From Quillaja saponaria (lineage: Eukaryota > Streptophyta > Magnoliopsida > Fabales > Quillajaceae), in contig CM055605.1 in NCBI GenBank assembly GCA_029379385.1, positions 9,397,001 through 9,461,000 of the forward strand: a stretch of DNA of 64,000 nucleotides, read 5' to 3'. The translations under genes and the position numbers were made by a program. Numbering within the stretch: the stretch's first letter is position 1; each line of letters begins with the position of its first letter. Positions 11,801 to 24,866 of this stretch are shown here, one piece after another. Below the pieces are notes generated by a model that saw nothing but the letters and a program-made list of their open reading frames with translations, was not told where the DNA came from and made no database searches.

Positions 11801-14800
11801 AAATAAGGAACGACCAAATAGCAATAGGTAATGTAATAATTACTTATGTAATCTTAATAATTTCATAAGAGAATACCTGAAGCCAAAAGAGATTTTGTAG
11901 GGTGCCAATCAACACTCTTCACATCCCAACCATGGCCTGCCTGGTTCAAAGTGACAGAAAAAACTAGAATACTTCCTCAACAATTCACATGAATAACAAT
12001 GAAAACAAATCATACTAAGCAACATTACATACAACTATGAATAGTCATCAAATTGTTGAAAAAAACAGAATAAAAATAATATATGACTTAAGTATAAACA
12101 TGAAATCTAAGCAAAGACTGAAATTGATGAATTTGCCCAAGAATCTATAGAAATGCATTGTAGTAATAGAAAATTACAAATAAGCTATCATGACTAAATG
12201 CCAAGCTTCATTAATTTACTTAAAATGTAAAGGACATTTTTTCCAGATGATACAGATTGGCGTGTAATGGATTAAGTGATCATTTTTAGAAGATCTAAAC
12301 GGAAGTTTAAAAAAGTTTGATGCTCTATATCAAGGGAAATATCAATTCCAAGCATGATAAGAAAAGAACTACCCTCTTTCGATAGACTAAGCAACCCTGA
12401 AGTCCAAGCAAGGAAGAGCTTGCTTTTGGTGTACAATAAATGTCTTCTTTTTTTTTCTTTTTCTTTTTGTAATAACAATAAATGTCTTTGCTAATATATT
12501 GTTGACAAAGAAGATGAAGAAAAAAAGATTAAGCTCCTCATCTCACAGTTATCCGGTTGTTCCCTCGAATCCAACTCTCATCTAGCTTCTCTAATAGAAA
12601 ACTTCACAGACAACTACGATCTACCTTATTAGCCCAAATAAAATCAAAACAATAAACAACCACAAGAACTTCAAAATCACCTTCTTCTTTTCTTGGTAAG
12701 TACCGTCAACATGACATATGAAACCAGGAAGTATGTACTCCAACCCCAGAGAAGCGGGCAGGAGTGAGGAGAGAGGATGAGTGACATTGTAAGTTTGTAG
12801 CTTAGGGAATCCTTAAAACTTATTCGAAATAAGCTTAAGGATGGACGGAAACCTAGGAACAAGTGTAATAGAGCTTCTGTGGTTTCTTTTATACTTTTTT
12901 TCCTGTTAAATATATTCATATATTATACATATCATCACTAAGCCAGCATGGGGGAAAAGGTGTAAATATAAAGAGTATTTTTAGCAAGCACTCTCTTCAA
13001 GCTCTAGCAAAAACAGAGGACTCCTGAACGCTAGATAGATCATTAGATCTCATTATCAAATCTAATTACATAGTAAGTACTTTTAAAATTACATAAAAGT
13101 TGGGCAAGATAACAAAAGAAAGTTCTTATAAATACTATTAAACATGTTGGGCCCATCATTGACCCCTAAAACTAGCCTTTCCTAAATCATCATTCCAACA
13201 AATTAATATTCCCGACAACCAATCTTTAGCAATAAGATACAGACTAAACAAATTTTTAAATAATGACAGAAATGATATTGTGTTAAAAATTAAGAGCTCA
13301 GTGAATCAAAAATAAGTGATACCCATAGGGGGATGGCAAAAGAGTGTATTTCTTTATAAGAAATGTTGCCAATTATAACAGCACGTCAAGTTTTCAAGAA
13401 TCCAACCAAATTCGGGGAGGAGGAACTCATTCTGATATGTATTGCATATTTCAAACACATTACCAGATAATGAACGCTCTTCTTGGCAACGTGCAAAATC
13501 CCAAACTTTAACAGTATTATCATCAGAGCAGGAACAAAACTTCAGATCCGTTCTACAGAAACTGCTCAAAAAAAGTATATCATGACTTGCCTCATTGGCC
13601 ACAGGCATAATAAAATAACAATAATATATGAACAACCTAACCTTAAGTCACGGACTGATTCTTTATGAGCAGACTTATTGGCCTTCACATTGTTCATGTT
13701 GTTCTGCCAATACCTTAAAAAGTGCCCGTGCATACAACATTAAATTATGTATCTATTCACTTTAAAAAAACATCAACATAAAATATGAGTGTTATTAAGT
13801 TTCAGCACAACCCCATAACATATGAAAATATTTAATTACTTTATTGAGCCTCCATCATCACCAGAGACAATCCAATTGTCATTGTGACTCCAGACCATAG
13901 ACCTTATTGCTTGATCATGGGCCTGTATAGCAAAATATTTTGCAAAACATCACTTCTGATTCCGTTTCTGTTTAAATAATGATCATTACGAAATGACAAC
14001 AGAATTATGTACCTGAAGAATCAATTCAAAATTAAAAGATTGCCCATTCCAAAGAGTGAATTCCCCACTTTGTGAACCTGTTATAAGACGCCGGCCCGTC
14101 GGCGTCCACTTTAAATTGAAGAATAGGATAAACATACATAAGATTGATGCTACATTATACATAATTCAATAACACACAGAAAAATAAAATGTTGAATTAC
14201 ATTTTCCTAGTCTAAAATCTAAATGAGAACAGTATCGGAAAAAGGTTGAACTTTTAACTCAAATGAGCAACAAGGAAGCTGACATAAAGGTCTATGTAAA
14301 TGATAATCAGTGGCATTAAAGCAGTGCACCTGTATTTGTATCCGTATAGGCTGCTTTAGCTATTTTCGCTAAACAAAATGGTCGCTACCATGTAAATAAT
14401 TTAATAAAGAATAATGGGAAGAAAAAAATATTCACCATTATCCAATTGTTTCTTATTTCTTCCACAAGTGCTTAAAGAAACAAGCATTGCAACTCAAAGA
14501 TCCCTATTGGGGTTCCGCAGCTTATGGAAAAACAGATGCTTGTACTCTTTTCACATACATTTAAAAAGCATCTTATGCCTAAACACTAAAGTTACAGAAG
14601 ATTCTAATACTTGATTTCAAAGACTACATATTGCAATGTATAACTCAAAATGTGCAAAATGTAGAGCAATTAACTTGCTAAAAATGGAAATATTAAAGCT
14701 GTGGGAAAGCATATAATGTGCATTGCAATCCAACTAATAAAAACCAAACTGATTGATCAACACTTTTTATTAAAAAAAATTATTTAGCTTAAAGCATCTA

Positions 14801-16900
14801 ACATTAACTTACCAAAACTCGATTAATTGAGCAACGGTTTTTGTTAAGAGATGTATGAACAAATTTAGCAGCAAAGCTTGTAGATGGATTGTCTGAATAT
14901 GCAACCGGCGGCAACATCTGCACCAAAAATCAATATAATAAAGGATTTTGAATTAAAGCATGTCATGTTCAGACTAACACCTTCACTCAGTATTCTTATG
15001 GTCAACAGTTTTATTAAATTAGAGGGAGAAAAAAAAAAAACGTGACAATAAAAACAAATACTAACATCAATTGCTGCTGCTGGGGTAGGTTGCAACACTG
15101 TCCTATCCCTTGAATCACGTTGGCACATACGAATCTGCAAAAAAAAAAAAAAATTATTAGTAAACAATAATATTCGCATAGCAAGAAAAAGAATAACTTG
15201 ACAGGCTTTGTTTGCATTATACTTGTGTCTGCTAATAGAAATAAATAGATCCATCAATAAGAAATAGACATGCAATCATTACTTGCGTATATCTCACGAC
15301 AGTGCTGGTATAATCAACTGCCCTCCTTTGGGTGGGTTTTCTCATTCTCTTTGCAGCAAAATTATCGCCATGAGCTACAACAGTAATTTTTCATGATTAG
15401 ATATATGAAGAATCCATTAGAATACCCAATTAATCATGACAATTTTAACCAACAGCCTTCCAACAGAATAGTTTGCCCTCTTATTAATTTTAGGAGAACA
15501 TGTAAAATATCCATATAGGCTGAACTTTAACTCAATAAGCAACAAGGCACTCTATAGAGTTCTTTATGTCAACAATGATCACTGGCATTAAGGTAGTGCA
15601 CCTGTATCATATCCATATAGGCTGCTTTAGCTACTTGCCAACCAAAATGATTGCCACCATGTAAATAATTTAATGAAATTTAAAAACGCAAAGAAAAAAA
15701 TATTCAGCAATACCCCATCATTTCTTAGGTCGTCCTTGTGTTCTTAAATAAACAAGCACTCAAAGATCTCTAACAGGGTTCCGTAGCTTATGGAAAAACA
15801 GATGCTAGTAGTAGTACAGTTTTGACAAACGTTAAAAGGCATCTTATGATTGAAAGGCAAAGAAATTAATCCTTGATTATAAAGACATTACAACTCAAAA
15901 TATGCAACATGTAGAGGAAATTAATTATCTGAAAGATATATTTAAAAAAAAATATATATATATATATTGTGCCCCAAGTAACCAAAACCAAACTGCTTCA
16001 TCAAAAAAAAAATTATTTAGCAAAACAAGTTACTTATAACTGCTGTCCATGTTTAGTACTGACAGGGAAAAGACTTACTTTCTCCCATCATCAACCCATG
16101 AAGGTGTGCCCATTCAGCAAACTACCAGTTTCAGTGAGTGATGAAAATTTTCAACCAAAATCAGTGAAATATATATTTATAGTGTCAAGATTCACCTCTG
16201 ATCTCTGATACTTACAGAAACTTATTTGTAAGCATTTACTTCCGTTATATGTTTCTTAGCATCCATTTTACCTCATTCAAAATGCCAAATACTTTGTACA
16301 TTTAGTTTCAGAAATTAATAAGAACCAAGATTAGCATCTCAAAATATTATTGCCCCCCAGAATAATCTTTCTAAACTGTTTTACTGCGTAAATAAGATAT
16401 TAGCAATATCAAATGCTACCCATTTCAATCTACATGAAGAGCATATGACCTAAAGAAATATATGATATAGAGATAAATACTTAAAAATTGGAATCTGAGA
16501 ACTTTCTAACAATAACTATGATTCTCGTAATTAAAATGGGATAATGTGGTAGAAGCAATTAACATAACCACTAGCACTGCAATGATATAAACTGCTAACA
16601 TCTTTTATTTTCCCCGTTTTCCGAAACAAACTCAGAGAATTTCACAAGTACATTTCTGGAAACCTTACCATCGTAATGAGGAGGAGGGCCACCAGCAGAG
16701 GGATGATGATATTCTGGGCCAAGAGTACTGGAGGAAGCAGAAGGCTGGCGCATCATAGGTGGTGGCGGCGGTCCTCTGTGAAAGTCCCCTCCAGGATGCT
16801 GATTATGCTGCTGCTGATGATGATAATGTTGTTGTTGTGGCGGCGGTGGCGGCTGCTGCTGCTGCTGGTGTTGCTGGTGATGAGGATCACCGTACATCAT
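5866..16900 (-). CDS. FY: FY, WD40 polyadenylation factor (WDR33/Pfs2 family)
   Basis: FY is the plant WDR33/Pfs2 subunit of the CPSF complex. In Arabidopsis it binds FCA and promotes 3' processing of FLC antisense RNA, hence flowering. I resolved 18 coding exons: 16900-16669, 15374-15283, 15134-15066, 14917-14813, 14108-14013, 13922-13840, 13713-13642, 13561-13464, 11936-11877, 11798-11738, 11656-11569, 11339-11276, 9676-9598, 8647-8558, 8071-7986, 7596-7061, 6358-6107, 5937-5866. They total 2235 nt (744 aa), all phases agreeing. The N-terminus is rich in Pro, Gln and His; about seven WD40 repeats span residues 150-455 (for example [15 protein letters not shown]); the tail is rich in Pro, Met and Gln. 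One PPLPP motif ([14 protein letters not shown]), the FCA WW-domain ligand, is present. The second, found in Arabidopsis near the C-terminus, is absent: the protein ends [12 protein letters not shown]. Confidence 0.95.
6749..6979. repeat. 58-bp direct repeat in FY intron 16
   Basis: Copies at 6749-6806 and 6922-6979 share almost all bases (AATGAATATGGACCACAAGT at the start, GATAAGCATA at the end), in the same orientation about 173 bp apart. This is a local duplication in the intron between the two exons of the proline-rich tail. Confidence 0.8.
8750..9060. repeat. possible retroelement-derived fragment in FY intron 14
   Basis: This intronic stretch has a run of 16 A (8803-8818), a second A-rich tract and non-intronic base composition. 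It begins with a TTTCATTAAGGAGG-like phrase; a similar phrase occurs near 35020 in the AGD11 intron. It looks like the remains of a dispersed repeat, but no ends or coding frame could be defined. Confidence 0.3.
14240..14790. repeat. intron 4 copy of an about 500-bp direct repeat
   Basis: This part of FY intron 4 matches 15510-16020 in intron 1 in the same orientation. Shared blocks include ATAGGCTGCTTTAGCTA, CCATGTAAATAATTTAAT and GCTTATGGAAAAACAGATGC, with many small differences between them. No exon is included in the copied unit. Confidence 0.8.
15510..16020. repeat. intron 1 copy of the about 500-bp direct repeat
   Basis: This is the partner of 14240-14790. Similarity runs to the shared AAAACCAAACTG and AAAAATTATTTAGC blocks at the right end. 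The unit could be a dispersed element inserted twice, or an intron segment copied by unequal exchange; divergence suggests an old event. Confidence 0.8.
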
Positions 16901-17110
16901 TTCTACTACAAGATATCAACTACTGAAAAACCTAAACCCAGGAAGGAGAATAGAGTTGTAAGAGGCGGATGCAGAAGAAAGAAGAAGGGTGAAAAAGAAA
17001 AGCCCTAAACCCCGAATTTTCTCTCGGTGAAGCTGAACAAGAGGCTGGAAAGAAGAGTACGAGTGTACATGGAACTGAGAAAAATTGATGAGTGGTGTGC
17101 GAGCGAGTGA
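16901..17110 (-). promoter_or_regulatory. FY leader and probable start region
   Basis: The sequence upstream of the FY ATG is GA/CT-rich and free of recognisable coding sequence, as expected for a 5' UTR and proximal promoter. No definite TATA box could be assigned. Confidence 0.4.
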
Positions 17111-17669
17111 GCTAAACTCAATCCCAATTCCCGGCGTAAATCAAAATGAAATGTGTTTAAGTTCTATTTGGTTTGTCTGGTCTCACTTCTCTGTTCTCGC
17201 TTTCATAGAAAATGAAAATTTAGGTTGAGTTTGGTTTATTTTGGGCTAGAAATTTAGGATGTGTCAATGTTATATTTAAGTTTGTTTTTAAAACAAGTGG
17301 AGATTAATTTTTTAAAATCTTGACTCGTAAATTTCTATTATTTTTTATATAAAAATGTATAATAAGTATATTTTTCTTTAATTTATAAATATATTTATAT
17401 ACAAAAATTATAAATTAAATTAATTGTAAGTTACTCAGATACTTCTAAAATATTGAATAAATTTTTAAAAAAGTGAGACTCATGATATAAAATCCATCGG
17501 GTCATTTCACTTGCCTCTGATGTTCTTTACCTCTAAGATCCCATTTGGTATATTACACTGATTGTCAATTAGAGAGTTCAATTGACTGATTGTGAGAATT
17601 TAGATGTCCTAATCAGATGATTAGGCTCAATCTCTATCAAACCATTTTATTTTTATTTGGTTTATCTAT

Positions 17670-18480
17670 TATTGTAGTCATTTAAAATTATTTCAATTTC
17701 TATTTCGATCATTTAAGAATTTATTCAATCAACTATGTCTTTCAATTTTCAATCAGATTCAATTCTTTTATTTACATGATGTGAATTAACAAACTAATTA
17801 TATTTGACATAAAAATAATAATATACATAAGTTATTTTTATATCTTACAAAAAATTTTATTATTTTATCATTAAATTATGTAGGTTTACTTTATTGTCCC
17901 TATTTGATTTAGCTTTTAAAATAATTTTTGGGTTTACGCTTTTCTACAAAATTGTTTGTAATATAAATTTTATTTATAAAACTTTACGGAAAAGCATTTT
18001 TATGCTTTTAAAGTCCTAAAAGCTGCTAAAAATTGAAAGTAGAAAAAGAAGTTTTTTCAAATAAAAAATAAGGAAAACTCAAATAAATTTTAATTATTAT
18101 TTTATTTAGACAAATATAATCATAATATTTATCAAAATAGTCTTTTCAGTAATTTTAATGATCAATATTTATTTTTTAAAATTAAATCAAACATTTTTTT
18201 TATCTCTCGTAGCACTTTTATGTTAATTAATCCAAATATTTTTTTTAGTTTTTTATACAACACTTTTTAAACAACTCTACTTGAAAAATATTTTTACACA
18301 CTGCACTTTTACACACAACTTAACCAAACAAGACTATTTATGCATAACATGAGAATAAGAAAGTATAATTTGATTAAAAAAATTATAAATTTTAGAGAAT
18401 GAAATCAACCGAAAATATTTGTGGATGAGTAAATTAAAAACTGAGACAATTCTGATAGATTAAAATAATAGTTAAGCATT
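17670..18480. repeat. dispersed repeat, copy A (interrupted)
   Basis: Its left part (17670-17900) and right part (18336-18480) are collinear with the uninterrupted copy B at 49860-50200. Shared phrases include TTGACATAAAAATAATA, TTATTAAATTAT-like sequence and TAAATTAAAAACT(A/G)AGACAAT. Neither copy shows a coding frame. Confidence 0.7.
17901..18335. mobile_element. possible hAT-like MITE nested in copy A
   Basis: About 430 bp are present here but absent from the corresponding point of copy B, so copy B acts as the empty site. The ends are imperfect inverted repeats: TATTTGATTTAGCTTTTAAAA at the left and, on the other strand, TGTTTGGTTAAG...TAAAA at the right. A clean target duplication could not be fixed, so the superfamily is uncertain. 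Confidence 0.5.
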
Positions 18481-18715
18481 TTTATTTTAATATTATAAAT
18501 TGTTATACACTTGAATTAGTTTTAAATAATAATTTAAAATATTATATTAATAACTACATAATAGTTTTTAACAAATTTAATTTACAATACTAAATACTTT
18601 AATTTATGCATACTCAACCTGCATACTAAACATATATCAGACTTATGTCAATTTGTTTCAGTTAATGATCATTTAAATTTATCGATTGTTTATATTTAGT
18701 TATAATATATTTATG

Positions 18716-19424
18716 AGTAAATTTCACTCCCTTCTCCCTTTAAGATTATACAGAATGACATTTTCCTCTCTTGCATCAGTTAAACTAACAAAATTTTATA
18801 ATTCATTGATAGAATTTTTATTTTTTTCAATTCTTATGACAAAAAAATGAAAAAATATATAATTTATATATATCAAAAAATAATTAAATTTCTAAAATGA
18901 ATTATAAAAACTAAGAAGCAATCCGAAATTTAACAGTTAAATATTGAGTTTTCTTTTTATTTATTTATTTATAATAATTCATTAATTCTCTGTAACACCC
19001 ACTCTTGATCATTTAATCAATGATTTTGTTGGATTTTTTATGATTAAGAAATTGTGTGTGTGTGTTTTTTTTTATCCAAAAGGTGTTGAAAAACTTTACT
19101 TTTAATTTCAATAAATAAATAAAAAATTATAATATTTTGTGTCAAAAACACTCTAAAAATTTCAATGAGTTAGTGGAAATATAAAATGAGGGGAGCATTT
19201 GTTGCAAAAGAAATTAATTTTCTTTCAACGTAAAATAGGTATTTTTTTACTATATGTAAAATATCTTCTTCCTTTTTCTTTCAAGTCTATATTTTTAAAT
19301 TGGTAAAACAAATAGAATAATTTTATTAATGAATTAGAAATTTTTGTTAATTTAATCAAATACTCCAAATTTTAAGTGTTATTTTTATCTCATTAAATAT
19401 CGGGAGAATAGAATGTAATTTACT
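18716..19424. mobile_element. non-autonomous element with long inverted repeats
   Basis: The left end begins AGTAAATTTCACTCCCTTC. The reverse complement of the right end begins AGTAAATTACATTCTATTC, and similarity continues inwards for about 110 bp (shared AATTCATTRATARAATT). There is no coding frame. The layout resembles MULE-type MITEs, but the flanks are too AT-rich to prove a target duplication. Confidence 0.5.
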
Positions 19425-21093
19425 TTATATATTTTTGTGCATATGTATTAATAGGTTGAAAGAGAAAACAATGACCCCTTAGTAGTTTTTATCAATCTAT
19501 AAAATATAATATAATTAATACTTAAAAGTTAAGAAATATGATGTTGACAAATCATTAATAAACATATCTAATATATTAACACATAATCTTGTCAAATCAT
19601 CCATTAACTCTCTTATCTCTCTAAAATATTATTTTGTCACATCATCTATTAATTCTCTTACGTCTCTCATAAGTTAATCATGTACAATATAAGTTTCTAC
19701 TTTTTCAATTTAATTTCTATCATCTATTCTCTCCCATTTTGTTACATATAGTTTTTATGTTTCTCTATAATCGTTCTCTTTTTCAGTAGTTTTGTTTTGT
19801 ATTTTTTGAAACATTTTTTCCTGAAACGAAAAATCCTTATTTTACTCTCACTCCCTATATTTTAGAAATAATAGTATACCTTATACGTGTATAATAAACC
19901 TAATTTAAGTTATCTCCATTTATAAATAAAAATGTCTTAACTTTAAGAACAAAAATATTAAAAAATTATCATAATGACTAATTTTTTGAATGATTTATTC
20001 ATTACTTATTATAATTGATGAGTTGTGAAAAGATTATAGTAAGTCTATGTTTACATCAAGTTAGGAATTAGTATTAATGCTAAATTCTTAATTTTTTTAA
20101 TTTTAATAGGAAAAGATATATGTACATTCAAAATTAAAAATTTATGTAACAGAATATTCCTTTAAAAATTAAAAATTCATATTATATAATAATTTTAATA
20201 TAAAATAATAAATCTCACAAAATAATTATTTTTTTATAAATTTTAAATTAAAAAATACAATAATTTGTACATAGCACAAAAGCTGAATACATCCAATTTA
20301 TCTAATAAAAAATGTAAAACAAAAAAAAATCCGTTAAATTATACTTTTGACCTCATATTTTCACTCAAATTTCATTTCAGTTCCTATAATTCACTTTGAT
20401 ATAATAAGTTATACAAGAAAATCAAAATTTTATTGAAAAATAAAATGAATAGATTTTTATAATAGATACCTATAAAGCATTTATTAAGGTGATAAATATA
20501 AAAAAATTGTATTATTAATCATAGTAATTAACCATGATTTATAATAACTAATTTTTACTTTTAGAATAAATTTACATTGATTTTTGAGCATTAGTTAGAA
20601 AAACCTATGTTAAGAGCAAAAAACTGAAAAAATAAATGAATCCTCTCCATTGCCCTCCATCATCAATGCCTCACTACCAACTCCACCACTGCACCACCTT
20701 CAGCGGCCTCCAATCACCCACCAAATCAAACAAAAGTCCTCGTATATGTAATTACAAGTTTTAATTTTTTGGACCCATTTCACAAATATTAGTACAATTT
20801 ACTTAAATCTCCACAAAAATGTCATTGACATTTGAAAATTATTCTTCAAATTTATATTCTTTTTTAGCTCTCTGAACGCAATTTGATTTCTTAAGTTTTA
20901 TTCTTATGTTTGTGTAGAGTGTAATTTGGAGTAGAAAAAATATGTAGCATTGTGGGGATATGGGATCGAAGGGCAACAAAGTGTCGAAGGTGGGTGGTTC
21001 ATCGTCATCGTTTACACCTTATCGTGAGATTCATTTCTTTCGAACCAGTCGTTCCAGTTGATCCGATCAATAAGGAGGAGAACATATACCTTT

Positions 21094-21186
21094 CAAACCC
21101 TTTGTTTTGAGAATCAGTGGCGCGAATCAATCATTTTCACCAGTGGAATTAAACCCTTTGTTTTGAGAATTCAGTGATGTGAATTG
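21094..21186. repeat. tandem repeat, two units of about 57 bp
   Basis: The phrase AAACCCTTTGTTTTGAGAAT followed by CAGTG and a GCGAAT/GTGAAT variant occurs twice, beginning at about 21095 and 21151. It is a short local duplication of unknown meaning. Confidence 0.6.
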
Positions 21187-23480
21187 GGATTTTCAATCTT
21201 TCTCCTTATGATTTGGAATTGACATTATTTTTGGGCTTGTCAAAGCAAATTTGCACCTTTGGTTGGATCATAATTCATTAGAAGTCCAAGCAAACTGTGT
21301 TTTTCATCAATATACACATAATTGAAGTGAAAAGGAAAGTTTAAAATTAAAGGATTTGATGGATCTTTTGAGGGATTTCAAAGGGATTACAGAAAATCAA
21401 GCAAATATTAACAAATTATGATGTCAGTAGATACTCCCACTAAGATTTTTCAAGCTTCAGAAAACGAAATAGCCTCTATATCAAAGAAGGATAGAAACAG
21501 ATCTGTAGAGAAATGGCGAAACAGGAGATGGAAAATTGAGAACAAAAATACCTAAACAATTTTCCGTCGCCGCCAGAGAGATGGTGGAGCTGCCATTGTT
21601 GGTTTGGATCGGTGAGCAGATCGGAGTGGGCGGAAAAAGTATTGGCTACGTAGTGATGAGTCTAGCTTATTTAAAAGCACTGAGCTCTGCCTCAAGAGCG
21701 ATAAGAAAGATGTTTAAGCTGCTCTTTAACTGGAGAAGTTAAAAGTACTGCTGATTTTTGTAAAGGATCTGAGGACTGATAGGTAGACGAATCAAATTTA
21801 CTAGGTGAAAGACTGTGGGCCCTTTTGCTAAAAAAATTCTTGCTTTTTCATCTCCTTGACTCTCATTATTTACTCTTCGTCTCTCTTCCTCGCCTTTTCT
21901 CTAAAATGGTTGAAGGAGATGCGAATTTACTGTCTTATTCTTGTGGTTCTGATTTGAAAAAGGTACCTGGCCTACGAAATCGAGTGGTTTCTCTGTTCTG
22001 CTTTATAGAGAAAATTTGCGATGAATGTGTGTTGAAATGAATGAAAGTGATGAACTTAAAATACAAGAAGAATTAGTTCCATGAATTGAGCTAACGATTT
22101 TTCATGAAACTTATAATTAAAGCACCCATGGCTATAATAGAGACTCAAAAATCGAATAAAAATATCTGTCTTGCTTTAAGTTATATTTGATTTAGTCTTT
22201 CGGTGTTTAGGACTGTTCATGTCGATTTTTATATTATTATCAAATTACTAGTTTGGTTTCTAATCTTCTGAAAATCATCACTTTGATATTCAGAATTCAA
22301 TTTTGAAATCAGCCTTCCTCTTCAAATTTTTAAATTTTCAACCATGTAGACATGTACCTCTAGTTTCTAATTAAAAAGAGAAAAATGATAATCTAGACAC
22401 AAGAAAGATAGCCATTTTTCTCAATCATAGTAACAATGAAACTGTTTTTAGAAAAGATGGTTGGTATTATGGTAGTAGTCTATTCTCCAAATTGGATTTT
22501 GTGCAAGTAAAAATTTCAATTCTAGGTGTGCACTTTTTTCTGTCATGAATGACTTGATTGTTGCTCAATGTCCACCCATGTTGGTTCCTTCCTCCTCTAA
22601 TGGCTTAGTACCGAGAAAACAAACAGTTACATTCAACCATTTTTAAATCAGCTTTCCCCACCACAACTACAAGACTGAGACAGCTAATTTGTATCTCCTT
22701 CAGCCATTACAGAGAGAGATAGAGATACAGCAAGTGAGAGAAAGAGACGTAAAAAATAAGAGTTACGCCCAAATGAAAACACAATAAGTTAAAAAAAATA
22801 AAAGAATTTTTTTAGCAGTGGAGCTCACGAAATTGGGTGCTTCTACATATTAGCCCCCAGCATCTTTAACCTCTATAAGATATAATCTTGTAACTAATTT
22901 TTTTTACCAAACACACTTAAAACAGAGTAACGTTTCATCACTCAAACTTTAAGGTCTCTTTGCCTTACACCAAACACATCCTAGATTAAAAGAGATAAAT
23001 GTTATGAGAGAGACGAAGATTGAGAGAGAGCAGTGGGGTTGGAGCAAGTGTGAGAAGAGATGAGTGAGAGAGACAGGAGAATTGTGAGAGAGGAGTGGGG
23101 TATGGAGTAAACGTGAAAATGAGTTAAGATAAATTTGTTCAAATAATATTTTAAAGGTTAAATAAATTAAATTCTTTTTAAGTCACACTAATTCTTATAA
23201 AAATTAAAAAAATTATAAAATGGGATTTACAATCAAGTAAATTATCTAATATAATATATTTAAAATATTAAATAAAACAAATTTATAAAAATAAGATTTA
23301 CAATAAATTAATTCTCATATATAATTTTTTTTGAACACATAAATTTCATAAAAATTCTTTTAAAATAATTCAATTCTAGGAAATTTTTGGTTCCAAACAA
23401 ACCTAAATTGTTTAACAAAAAAATTATGTTATTTGGTTATGTAAAAGCAAATTGGCATTGGTCATTTACGAGCAAATACG

Positions 23481-24866
23481 AGACGAAATTAGTTTATTTC
23501 CTCAATTCTCTGATCTCGCTCGCGAGAGATTCCCTTTCAATTAGGGATTTCTCTGGACTGAATTCTCATCTGGTTTCCTTCATCGCTACCTCCGAGTCCG
23601 AGAGATCAATCACTGACCGAAGATAGGCAAGCGATGGTTGTTGTACGACACCCATCAATCGCCGATCGCGAAGTAAGCCATAGCTCGAAAGCTCAAGCTC
23701 TGGTTAGTGTTTAACTCGGTTCAACACTTCAACTTCATAGATCTGGTTTCATCTGAAAACCTTTTTCAGCCTCGTTCAACTCCGGCGGATTTCTTCAGAC
23801 CTCTGAAACCAATATTAGCTTATCCGGCGGCTCTGGTTCGTAAATGATATTCTGAGTCTCTGTCTGGACTGGGTGTATGCTGTTTTTTCATGATTTGTTT
23901 GTGGGTCAAGCTCACATTTAACATATTTTCTTATGGCTGAAATTGGGTCAAAACTTTGTAGGTTTTAAAAGAGAAATTAGATTTTGACAACTAAAAGGAT
24001 GAGAAGAAATGGTTATGATAAATACTCATTATAAAACAAGATATGCTGTTGATTTGTTGAGCATAAAATGCTTCTATCTTCTATATTTGATTTGGCTTGT
24101 AATTGTAAAGACTTATGAATGAGAAGAGACTGGTAATCCTGTTGTACTTTGATATTTTTCTTGCACATCTGATATTATGACAACAAGAAGTAACCTTTAT
24201 GCAGTCATTGGTTGCGTTTTGCTTGCATGCCTTTTAAAATATTTATATAATTTGACATAGATAATAAAATTTAAAATTTAATTCAACGTATCCTATCCTA
24301 GTTTTGTAGAAATTAGTGTATCGTTGTGATACTCCTATCCGTATCCATGCTTCATAGGGTGCTCAATAATTTATTGACCAGCCAAATTTCAGGTTTATAT
24401 TTTTATATGGTGTCTAATAACTGATTTGATGAAAATCTTGAAGCAACATTATGCATATAGGAAACTAGTTGTACTTATCAATTACAAAATGAAAGAAAAT
24501 GTCAATATGAATGTCTTAAGTATTTTCAGTACACAACTTTATCGACACTCTTGTTTGTTATATGATGTCTATAATTGATAGATTATTTCTTGTGAGTAGA
24601 AAAGGATTGGGCCCCTCCTAGTAACTTCATTCTCACTCTCGAATGATATGCGATGCGTAATGTTTGTACATTCATGTTAAATGGCATGTACTAAGGACCA
24701 AAAATATGGATTCTAAAATCAATCAACAGATTATTTATTGTTAGAAGATGGAATGCATTTTGCCACTTATGTTGTGTAGTTTTCTCCCAGGATTTGACAT
24801 TTCATCCTTACATCTATACACTTCTAGTATATCATAAGGAAGTCAGGGGAAATTCTAGTTATTAGA
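23481..24866 (+). other. SRR1-like leader exon and probable 5' UTR intron
   Basis: Sequence with exon-like composition at about 23490-23830 precedes an AT-rich intron-like stretch that ends just before the SRR1 ATG. Donors are possible at CTG|GTTAGT (23703) or further on, with an acceptor near 24839. A small upstream frame starts at ATG 23634 and, unspliced, stops at 23714 (27 codons including stop). The gene boundary is inferred and not proven. Confidence 0.4.

Larger units (their letters stand above)
17111..23480. other. repeat-rich intergenic spacer
   Basis: No gene is supported in this roughly 6.4-kb AT-rich spacer. It holds a dispersed repeat with a nested insertion (17670-18480), a long-inverted-repeat element (18716-19424), a short tandem repeat (21094-21186) and purine-rich AGAGAG tracts near 22700 and 23000. 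Open frames at 21536-21742 and 21825-22040 match nothing I recognise and lack gene context. Confidence 0.6.

Noticed and set aside
16676..17008. Plus-strand frame rich in Leu and Arg opposite FY exon 1
   Set aside because: It is the antisense shadow of the His/Gln/Pro-rich FY N-terminus, whose splice phase and family match are clear.
21536..22040. Two small plus-strand frames in the 17-23 kb spacer
   Set aside because: They match no family, lack splice or promoter context and lie in repeat-rich DNA; probably chance or transposon-derived.
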